A stretch of DNA of 64,000 nt from the NCBI RefSeq assembly GCF_021228295.1, contig NZ_JAJQPD010000004.1:337174-401173 (forward strand). The letters are read 5' to 3'. A model generated the notes under the pieces. The model was given only the letters and a program-made list of their open reading frames with translations, did not search any database and was not told where the DNA came from. Every line of letters begins with the position of its first letter. Positions within the stretch are counted from its first letter, which is position 1. This DNA is from Agromyces humatus (GTDB taxonomy: Bacteria > Actinomycetota > Actinomycetes > Actinomycetales > Microbacteriaceae). Made by a program: the position numbers and the translations under genes. Shown here piece by piece: positions 17,475-24,160 of this stretch.

Positions 17475-17528
17475 GCGGTCGTCTCCCCGACGACCCCAGG
17501 GCGCGTTTCCTCCCGCGCCGCCGACCGC
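17475..17528 (+). promoter_or_regulatory. Attenuator-like alternative hairpins
   Basis: Directly after the leader stop codon two exclusive pairings are possible. One is a local hairpin, GGTCGTC (17477-17483) with GACGACC (17489-17495), loop TCCCC. The other is a long-range helix, GCGGTCG (17475-17481) with CGACCGC (17522-17528). A third hairpin, GGCGCG/CGCGCC (17500-17505, 17514-17519), lies between. No U-run follows, so control would be Rho-dependent or translational. The rest of the gap to 17688 shows only the ribosome-binding site of the next gene. Confidence 0.5.
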
Positions 17529-17688
17529 AGCCCCCGTGCTCACGCCGCATCCGACGCGTCCGCGTCAGCTCCGCGGCATCCGCTCTCGAGGCACTCGCCC
17601 CGAATCGGATGCCACGCAGCCGACGTCGAAGGATGCCGGGGCCGCCTCATCGTCGGCGCACCATCCGGCACCTCGAAAGGACCACCTC

Positions 17689-18693
17689 ATGTCCGGCATC
17701 CCCGTCCTCGACATCTCCCTCCTCAACGGCACCCCCGAGCAGCAGGCCGCGTTCCGCGACGACCTGCGGCGCGCGACCCACGAGGTCGGCTTCTTCTCGC
17801 TCATCGGGCACGGGGTTCCTGCCGAACTCATCGAGCGCGCGTACGCTGCGGCGCGCGCGTTCTTCGCGTTGCCCGAGTCGCACAAGCTCGCGATCGAGAA
17901 CGTGAAGAGCCCGCACTTCCGCGGCTACACGCGGATGGGCGGCGAGCGCACGCTCGGCCGTGTCGACATCCGCGAGCAGATCGACATCGGCGCCGAGCGC
18001 ACTGCCGTGCCGATCGACGTCGACACGCCTGACTATTGGGTACTCCAGGGCCCGAACCTGTGGCCTGCGGCACTGCCCGAGCTGCGCGAGGTCGCCGAGG
18101 AATGGATCGCGCGGCTCGACGAGGTCGGAACCCGACTGCTGCGTGCCTGGGCAGAGGCGCTCGGCGCGCCCTCCGACACCTTCGACGCCGCGTTCGCGCA
18201 GCCCTCGCCGTACATGAAGATCGCCCGCTACCCCGGCGTCGAGGCCGAGCAGCCCGCGCAGGGCGTCGGCGCCCACAAGGACCTGGGCGTGCTCACGCTG
18301 CTCTCGGTGGAGGACGGCAAGGCCGGCCTGCAGGTCGAGAAGGACGGCGAGTGGATCGACGTCACCCCGCCGTCCGGCGCGTTCATCGTGAACATCGGCG
18401 AACTGCTCGAGATCGCCACGGGCGGCTACCTCAAGGCGACCCTGCACCGCGTGGTCTCCCCCGCACCGGGCGTCGAGCGCATCTCGATCCCCTACTTCCA
18501 CGGGCCCGCGCTCGATGCGACCATCCCCACGATCGACCTGCCGCCGACGCTCGCCGCCGAGGCCCGCGGCGTCACACAGGACCCGGCCAACCCGCTGCAC
18601 GCGGTCTTCGGCGAGAACTGGCTGAAGAGCCGGCTGCGGGCTCACCCCAATGTCGTCGAGGCGCAGCACCCGCGGCTGCTCGTGGGGGCCTGA
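17689..18693 (+). CDS. 2-oxoglutarate/Fe(II)-dependent oxygenase, isopenicillin-N-synthase family
   Basis: A 334-residue non-haem iron enzyme. The N-terminal DIOX_N region (DISLLNGTPEQQ, then GFFSLIGHGVPAELIERAY) is followed by the double-stranded beta-helix. The iron ligands HKD (GVGAHKDLGVLTLL, about residues 194-196) and a distal His in TLHRVVSP (about 254) are present, as is the 2-oxoglutarate-binding RISIPYF. The substrate is unknown. The cysteine-rich leader upstream suggests a role in sulphur metabolism, such as release of sulphur from an organic compound; this is inference. AAAGGA lies seven bases before ATG 17689. Confidence 0.9.
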   Translation: MSGIPVLDISLLNGTPEQQAAFRDDLRRATHEVGFFSLIGHGVPAELIERAYAAARAFFALPESHKLAIENVKSPHFRGYTRMGGERTLGRVDIREQIDIGAERTAVPIDVDTPDYWVLQGPNLWPAALPELREVAEEWIARLDEVGTRLLRAWAEALGAPSDTFDAAFAQPSPYMKIARYPGVEAEQPAQGVGAHKDLGVLTLLSVEDGKAGLQVEKDGEWIDVTPPSGAFIVNIGELLEIATGGYLKATLHRVVSPAPGVERISIPYFHGPALDATIPTIDLPPTLAAEARGVTQDPANPLHAVFGENWLKSRLRAHPNVVEAQHPRLLVGA

Positions 18694-18724
18694 CGGCCTC
18701 GGCGGTCGAGCAGCCGGCGAAGCC

Positions 18725-18808
18725 GGCGTATCGAGGCCTGGTGCCGCGGCAGGGGTGGTCTCGAGACGCGGTCTCGAGACGGCGCTGGCGCGCCTCCTCG
18801 ACCCACCG
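18725..18808. repeat. REP-like repeat copies between oxygenase and ABC genes
   Basis: This stretch includes CGTATCGAGG, GGTCTCGAGACG, GGTCTCGAGACGGCGCTGGCGCGCC and TCCTCGACCC, overlapping copies of the dispersed inverted repeat. They occupy most of the 216-base gap before the ABC transporter. Confidence 0.65.
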
Positions 18809-18909
18809 CCTTCGTCGCTTCTCGATCGACGGCATCCACCGACCGGTGGATGCGGGAATCCGACGGTCGACCGCTGCCGCTGCAGCGCGCACGCTGTCAC
18901 GCTGTACCC

Positions 18910-19794
18910 ATGACAACCAACGACGCGGCCGTGCAGGTGCGCGATCTGCGCAAGACCTACGGCCAGAAGAATGCGGTCGACGGGGTGAGCTTCGACATCC
19001 GGCCCGGCGAGACCTTCGCCCTGCTCGGACCGAACGGCGCCGGCAAGTCGACGACGATCGAGATCCTCGAGGGCTACCGCAGCCGCACCGGCGGCGAGGT
19101 GAGCGTGCTCGGCACCGACCCGGCGAAGGGCGGCCTCGACTGGAAGGCGCGGCTCGGTATCGTGCTGCAGTCGACCGGTGAGACCGGCCTCGTCACCGTG
19201 GCCGAGCAGCTGCGACACTTCGCGGGCTTCTACCAGAACCCGCGCGACGTCGACGAGGTGATCGCCGCCGTGGGGCTCGAGCCGCAAGCCAAGACCCGCA
19301 TCGCGAAGCTCTCGGGCGGCCAGCAGCGCCGCGTCGACGTGGCGCTCGGCATCATCGGCCGGCCCGAGCTGCTGTTCCTCGACGAGCCCACGACGGGATT
19401 CGACCCCGAGGCCCGCCGCCAGTTCTGGCAGGTCATCCGCGGTCTCAAGGCCGAGGGCACCACGATCCTCCTCACGACCCATTACCTCGACGAGGCGGCT
19501 CAGCTCGCTGATCGTGCGGGGGTGATCGCCGGCGGCCGACTCGTCGACATCGGCGGCATCGACGAGATCGGCGGGGCCGACGCCCGCGTGCCCCTCGTGC
19601 GGTGGCGCGACCGCGACGGCGTGCTGCGCGAGGAGCGCACCGACGAACCGGGCCGAGTCGTGGCATCCGTCGTTGCCTCGCTCGGCAGCGAACCCGCCGA
19701 CCTCGAGGTGATCCGCCCGAGTCTCGAAGACATCTACCTGCAACTCGTGCGCAGCGTCGACGCTGCTGCCCAACCCGAGGAGGTGCTCGCATGA
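18910..19794 (+). CDS. ABC-2 type transporter, ATP-binding protein
   Basis: A 294-residue ATPase with Walker A GPNGAGKST (about residues 39-47), Q-loop LQST, signature LSGGQQRR (about 137) and Walker B LLFLDEPTTG. It would power the adjacent permease in exporting a drug, lipid or antibiotic. The C-terminal 80 residues form the accessory domain typical of DrrA-like subunits. Its stop overlaps the permease start by four bases (ATGA), so they are translationally coupled. A two-component system follows. Confidence 0.95.
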   Translation: MTTNDAAVQVRDLRKTYGQKNAVDGVSFDIRPGETFALLGPNGAGKSTTIEILEGYRSRTGGEVSVLGTDPAKGGLDWKARLGIVLQSTGETGLVTVAEQLRHFAGFYQNPRDVDEVIAAVGLEPQAKTRIAKLSGGQQRRVDVALGIIGRPELLFLDEPTTGFDPEARRQFWQVIRGLKAEGTTILLTTHYLDEAAQLADRAGVIAGGRLVDIGGIDEIGGADARVPLVRWRDRDGVLREERTDEPGRVVASVVASLGSEPADLEVIRPSLEDIYLQLVRSVDAAAQPEEVLA

Positions 19795-20594
19795 GCATGG
19801 CCACGCTCGGTGCCTCGCGCATCGGCTACGAGACGAAGACGTACTTCCGCTCACCCGACACGCTGTTCTTCACGTTCCTCTTCCCGTTCGTGATGCTCGC
19901 GATCTTCACGGCCGCGTTCAGCGCGCAGGGCGAGGTCGGCCCTCCCGGGTCGCAGGTCTCGGTCGGCGCGTACTATCTGCCGGGCATGATCGCCGCCGGC
20001 ATCCTGCTCACCGGAGTGCAGAACCTCGCGGTCGACATCGCGATGGAGAAGAGCAACGGCACGCTCAAGCGGCTCGGTGGCACGCCGTTGTCGCCGATCA
20101 GCTACTTCCTCGGCAAGATCGGCCAGGTGTTCGTCACCGGCACGTTGCAGGCGGGCCTGCTGATCCTGGCGGGATGGCTCGTGCTCGGCATCGAACTGCC
20201 CACCGAGCCCGAGAAGTGGTTCACCTTCGGCTGGGTGTTCGTGCTCGGTCTCGTCACGTGCGCCCTCGTGGGCATCGCCCTGTCGGCACTGCCGCGCAGC
20301 GGCAAGAGCGCGACCGCCGTGGTGATCCCGATGGTGCTGCTGCTGCAGTTCATCTCGGGCGTCTACCTGCAGTGGAACATGCTGCCGTCCTGGCTGCAGG
20401 ACATCGCGAGCCTCTTCCCCCTCAAGTGGATCGCCCAGGGCATGCGCTACGTGTTCCTGCCCGAGGGGTGGGAGACGCTCGAGCAGAACGGCTCGTGGAA
20501 CCTGCCCGGCGTCGCGATCGCGCTCGGCATCTGGCTCGTGGTCGGACTCGTGCTCAGCAGGGTGACCTTCCGCTGGATCCGGCGCGACGCGTGA
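19791..20594 (+). CDS. ABC-2 type transporter, permease protein
   Basis: A 267-residue membrane protein with six helices. ABC-2 features include an N-terminal cytosolic helix (YETKTYFRSPDTLFF) and the loop MEKSNGTLKRLGGTPLSP, a hallmark of DrrB-like permeases. It is coupled to the ATPase gene by an ATGA overlap. The transported molecule is not evident. The next gene, a histidine kinase, starts 45 bases later, the usual arrangement for regulated drug-efflux modules. Confidence 0.93.
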   Translation: MSMATLGASRIGYETKTYFRSPDTLFFTFLFPFVMLAIFTAAFSAQGEVGPPGSQVSVGAYYLPGMIAAGILLTGVQNLAVDIAMEKSNGTLKRLGGTPLSPISYFLGKIGQVFVTGTLQAGLLILAGWLVLGIELPTEPEKWFTFGWVFVLGLVTCALVGIALSALPRSGKSATAVVIPMVLLLQFISGVYLQWNMLPSWLQDIASLFPLKWIAQGMRYVFLPEGWETLEQNGSWNLPGVAIALGIWLVVGLVLSRVTFRWIRRDA

Positions 20595-20639
20595 ACGGTG
20601 CGACCACTCCGCGGGTCGGGCCGGTGCGAGAGTAGGGCC

Positions 20640-21791
20640 ATGCAGAACATGCGATGGTGGGACGCCGCCGTGATCGGGATCGCCCTGATCACCGGTGGCG
20701 TCTTCGCCGTCGATCCTCCGTACGGACCGACTGACTACGGAGCCTGGGCCGCGCTCGGAGCGTTCGTCGTGCTGTACCTCGCGTACACGCGGCGGGCGCT
20801 GCAACTGCACCGCGCCCCGCACGACCTCATCGTCGCAGCGCTGATCGCGATCGTGCTCGGCGTCGGCGTCTCGTTCGAGCCGTTCCTGTCGTTCCTGCAG
20901 GCCATCGCCTACCCGATGGTCTGGGTCGCCGCCTCGAACGTGCGCCGGGCGATCATCGGCAACGTGATGGTGGCAGTGGGCGTCTTCGTGGGGTACTTCG
21001 CCGGGTCGGGCTTCGAGAACGTCCTGCTGGCCATCGGCGTCGCGGCGCTGTCGCTCCTCTTCAGCGTGGGCCTCGGGCTCTGGATCACCGGCATCGAGCA
21101 AGCCGGCGAGGAGCGCGGGCGCCTGCTCGCCGAACTCGAGTCGATGCAGGACGAACTCGCCGCGATGCACCGCGACGCGGGCGTGACGAGCGAACGCGAG
21201 CGGCTCGCCCGCGAGATCCACGACACGCTCGCGCAGAGCCTCACCGGCCTCGTGCTGCTCGCCCAGAGAGCTTCGCGAGAGATCGAACCGACGGATGCCG
21301 CAGCTCGGACCATCGCGCTCATCGAGCAGACCGCCCGCGAGGCGCTGGGCGAGGCGCGGGCGCTCGTGGCCGCGAACGCGGCGGTGCCGGTGGAGTCGGG
21401 CATCGCCGACGCGCTCGTTCGACTCGGCGACAGGTTCAGCCGGGAGACCGGCGTGCACGTCGAAACCCGGGTCGACCCGGTGCGCCTGGACCGCGACCTC
21501 GAGGTGGTGCTCCTGCGGTGCACGCAGGAAGCCCTCGCCAACGTGCGCAAGCACGCGCGGGCGACATCCGCGCGGGTCGACGTGGTCGCGCAGGGCGACG
21601 AGGTCGAGCTCACCGTGCAGGACGACGGCGTCGGCCCAGCCGGGGCCGACGAGGATTCGGGATTCGGCGTCAGCGGCATGCGCGAGCGCCTCGCGCTGGT
21701 GGGCGGGCGGCTGAGCCTCGAGCCGGGCGCGACGACGGGCACCGTGCTGCGTGCGACCGTGCCCGCGCGAACACGGGAGGTGGACGCATGA
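20640..21791 (+). CDS. Sensor histidine kinase (HisKA_3/NarL-type)
   Basis: A 383-residue kinase. The N-terminal ~150 residues hold about five transmembrane helices, with little extracellular sequence. The dimerisation/phosphoacceptor helix is SERERLAREIHDTLAQSLTG (His about residue 194). The ATP-binding domain has CTQEALANVRKHA, DDGVGPAG and GFGVSGMRERLALVGG. The likely signal is membrane stress or a drug. ATG 20640 follows the permease by 45 bases, and the gene overlaps the response regulator by four bases. Confidence 0.93.
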   Translation: MQNMRWWDAAVIGIALITGGVFAVDPPYGPTDYGAWAALGAFVVLYLAYTRRALQLHRAPHDLIVAALIAIVLGVGVSFEPFLSFLQAIAYPMVWVAASNVRRAIIGNVMVAVGVFVGYFAGSGFENVLLAIGVAALSLLFSVGLGLWITGIEQAGEERGRLLAELESMQDELAAMHRDAGVTSERERLAREIHDTLAQSLTGLVLLAQRASREIEPTDAAARTIALIEQTAREALGEARALVAANAAVPVESGIADALVRLGDRFSRETGVHVETRVDPVRLDRDLEVVLLRCTQEALANVRKHARATSARVDVVAQGDEVELTVQDDGVGPAGADEDSGFGVSGMRERLALVGGRLSLEPGATTGTVLRATVPARTREVDA

Positions 21792-22414
21792 TCCGCGTGC
21801 TGGTGGCCGACGACCACCCCATCGTGCGGGCCGGCATCGTCGGGCTGCTGTCAGCGGCGGTCGACATCGACGTCGTCGGCGAGGCGGTCGACGGGCTCGA
21901 CGCGGTGCGGCTCGCCGACGAGCTCGAACCCGACCTCGTGCTCATGGACCTGCGCATGCCCGAGCTCGACGGCGCCGAGGCGACCGCACGCATCATCACC
22001 GCGCGCCCGACCGCGAAAGTGCTCGTGCTCACCACCTACGAGACCGACGAGCACATCCTCGGGGCGATCGAGGCCGGGGCATCGGGCTACCTGTTGAAGG
22101 CCGCGCCCGAAGCCGAGATCCTCGCCGGCGTGCGCTCGGTCGTCGCCGGTGAGACGGTGCTCGCGCCCTCGATCGCCGCGAAGCTCGTGTCACGGGTGCG
22201 ACAGGATGCGACATCCGCCGCGCCCGCGCTCTCACCGCGAGAGCTCGAGGTGCTTCGACTCGTGGCCGACGGCCGCTCGAATCCCGAGATCGCGCGGGCG
22301 CTGTTCATCGGGGAGGCGACCGTGAAGACGCACCTGCTGCACGCGTTCGAGAAGCTCGAGGTGAACGACCGCACCCGCGCGGTCACGCGCGCGATGGAAC
22401 TCGGGCTGCTGTGA
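21788..22414 (+). CDS. NarL/LuxR-type response regulator
   Basis: A 208-residue regulator. The receiver domain has the acidic pair VADDHP, the phosphoacceptor Asp in LVLMDLRMPELDG (about residue 54), and Lys in YLLKAAPEAE. The C-terminal LuxR helix-turn-helix reads LSPRELEVLRLVADGRSNPEIA, then EATVKTHLLHAFEKL. The ATGA overlap with the kinase makes a clear two-component pair. It probably controls the upstream ABC transporter. Its end is 11 bases from the end of a convergent response regulator. Confidence 0.95.
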   Translation: MIRVLVADDHPIVRAGIVGLLSAAVDIDVVGEAVDGLDAVRLADELEPDLVLMDLRMPELDGAEATARIITARPTAKVLVLTTYETDEHILGAIEAGASGYLLKAAPEAEILAGVRSVVAGETVLAPSIAAKLVSRVRQDATSAAPALSPRELEVLRLVADGRSNPEIARALFIGEATVKTHLLHAFEKLEVNDRTRAVTRAMELGLL

Positions 22415-22425
22415 TCAGTCGTCGA

Positions 22426-23097
22426 TCAATGGTGCTGGCGGTGCAGTAGGGCCACGGCCGACAGCTGCGAGGTGACCTCGAGCTTCCGGAGTACCGACTT
22501 GATCTGCGCGCGCACGGTGTGCACCGACACGACGAAATCGGTGGCGATCTCCTGTGCAGAGCGCCCTTCGACCATCTTGTCGAGCACCTCACGTTCACGC
22601 CGGCTGAGCATGGCGAGGCGGGATGCTCCGGCCGCCCCCTCGCGGGAGACGGCCAGAGCCCGCGCCCGCTCGTCATGCGAGACGATCTCGTCACCCGCCA
22701 TCGCCCGGCGGATGAGCTCGACGATCTCGTCGAGCGGGAGATCCTTCCCGACCCATCCCGTTGCGCCTGCCGCGAGGCACGCACCCAGCACCTCGCGGTC
22801 GCGGTTTCCCGTCAGGATGATGACGCGCCAGCCCGCCGCGACGAGAATCGGCGTGATCCGTTCGCCCGCATCCTCGAGGCCGCTCCCGAGATCGATATCG
22901 AGGACGACGGAACCGGGGCGCAGCGTCGCGATCCATGCCGCCGCCGCGTCCGGGTCCGCGATCGAGCACTCGAATGCGGGCAGCCCACCCTGACTGAGCG
23001 CCGCGACGACGGCCCGGCGAATAAGGGGGTGATCGTCGACGACCACGACAGGGCGGGGGCCCTCGGATGTCGACTTCGGCGACGTCAACCCACGCAC
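22426..23097 (-). CDS. LuxR-type response regulator
   Basis: A 223-residue regulator. The receiver has VVVVDDHPLIRR and the phosphoacceptor in SVVLDIDLGSGLEDAG (Asp about residue 64). The C-terminal helix-turn-helix is LSRREREVLDKMVEGRSAQEIA, then SVHTVRAQIKSVLRKL. The GTG start at 23097 overlaps the kinase gene by 13 bases, showing coupling. It is encoded divergently from the glycan cluster that starts at 24161, so that cluster is a plausible target. Confidence 0.92.
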   Translation of the reverse strand: MRGLTSPKSTSEGPRPVVVVDDHPLIRRAVVAALSQGGLPAFECSIADPDAAAAWIATLRPGSVVLDIDLGSGLEDAGERITPILVAAGWRVIILTGNRDREVLGACLAAGATGWVGKDLPLDEIVELIRRAMAGDEIVSHDERARALAVSREGAAGASRLAMLSRREREVLDKMVEGRSAQEIATDFVVSVHTVRAQIKSVLRKLEVTSQLSAVALLHRQHH

Positions 23098-23891
23098 CTG
23101 TCCCTTCGACCCTGGTCTTCACTGCTCCGGGCGACCGCCGCTCGATCTGCGAGAGGCAGCGTGACCGTCGCGCGTGTGCCGCGCCCGGACTTCCCCGCGC
23201 CGAGGTTCAGGGTTCCGCCGTGCACGCGAACGGCGCGGCGTACGATCGACAGGCCCAGCCCATGCGGGTGGCGCGTGTCGAGATCAGGATTCCTGAAGAC
23301 CGTTGCCGTCGGCGGGAGTCCCGGACCATCATCCGTCACCGCGATGAGAACACGATCGTCCACCCGACCGACGTCGACGACGACGCCCGCGCCCGGTGCG
23401 TGCCTGTGGCAATTGAGCAGCAGATTCGTGATGACTCCGGCCAGCGTCAGGTCGGACATCTCGGCATGTACGTCCTTCGCGCGCGGCTCCACCCGCAGGT
23501 CGACGACGTCGCCGGCTGCCCGGCGCATCGAGACGCACCGCGAGACCACGCTGGCGACGGCAGTTGTCTGGGGGCGGTCTTCGCGTTCGGCGACCAGTTG
23601 GGCGAGGTGGTTCAGCTCGTCGCCGAATGCCGTCTCGAGCTCGCTGTCGCGGCGCGCCCCCGACTCGAGTCGCGAGAGGAGATGCGCGCCCTCGAGGCTC
23701 GCGAGAGCATTGTTGACCTCGTGGCGCCACTCGGAGGTGCGGCGCGCGCGTACGAGCTCGCGTCGCTGCGCTTCGCGGCGGTACGAGACCCAACCACTCA
23801 GGAGCGCGGCCAGCACGACCGTGAATGCAAAAGCTCTGACGACGATGAAGGTCACATCGAGTGACCCAGCGACAATTCGTGTGGATTTCAT
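23085..23891 (-). CDS. Membrane-anchored histidine kinase
   Basis: A 268-residue kinase with one N-terminal transmembrane helix (about residues 8-33) and no obvious sensing domain. The phosphoacceptor region is WRHEVNNALASLEGAHLL (His about residue 55). The ATPase domain has VITNLLLNCHRHAPG, DDGPGLPP and HPHGLGLSIVRRAVRVHGG. ATG 23891 is chosen; a GTG at 23942 would extend it through a duplicated segment (see 23917-23965). It is paired with the overlapping response regulator. Confidence 0.88.
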   Translation of the reverse strand: MKSTRIVAGSLDVTFIVVRAFAFTVVLAALLSGWVSYRREAQRRELVRARRTSEWRHEVNNALASLEGAHLLSRLESGARRDSELETAFGDELNHLAQLVAEREDRPQTTAVASVVSRCVSMRRAAGDVVDLRVEPRAKDVHAEMSDLTLAGVITNLLLNCHRHAPGAGVVVDVGRVDDRVLIAVTDDGPGLPPTATVFRNPDLDTRHPHGLGLSIVRRAVRVHGGTLNLGAGKSGRGTRATVTLPLADRAAVARSSEDQGRRDRCVG

Positions 23892-23916
23892 GGTGCCCCC
23901 GCGACGGGGTGTGACA

Positions 23917-23965
23917 CCGCTCGGGATGGACGGCGTTCCCACGCCGCTCGGGATGGACGGCGTTC
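23917..23965. repeat. 22-base direct repeat upstream of the kinase gene
   Basis: CCGCTCGGGATGGACGGCGTTC occurs at 23917-23938 and again at 23944-23965, a 27-base period. It lies just before the kinase start on the minus strand and could be a tandem operator or a recent duplication. It is the left part of the 269-base divergent gap 23892-24160. Confidence 0.7.
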
Positions 23966-24077
23966 ATGCAGAGGATACTCCGATCCGCAACAAAATGAGA
24001 TTCCCTCATTCAGGAGGTTTCGGCGACGGATCCCTAATTTTGGCGATGCCAGGTCGACCAGCGTATTGGCAGACTTC

Positions 24078-24111
24078 TGAATTTGGGGACGACTCTGATT
24101 TTGGGGACGAC
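24078..24111. repeat. 16-base near-direct repeat upstream of the glycan cluster
   Basis: TGAATTTGGGGACGAC (24078-24093) is followed by TGATTTTGGGGACGAC (24096-24111), an 18-base period. Such same-face spaced direct repeats often bind LuxR-type response regulators. This pair is 50 bases before the start of the GT2 fusion gene. No clear -10/-35 pair was identified nearby. Confidence 0.55.
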
Positions 24112-24160
24112 GAGCGCGCGCCTTCCGCCCCATCGATTCAGCGACACCCGGGGGCTGAAT

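Noticed and set aside
17647..19854. A 735-codon antisense frame across the oxygenase and ABC genes
   Set aside because: It crosses several true genes, lacks domains and is explained by GC bias.
22426..23891. The minus-strand two-component pair as a regulator of the ABC transporter
   Set aside because: The transporter already has its own coupled kinase and regulator, and this pair faces the glycan cluster instead.
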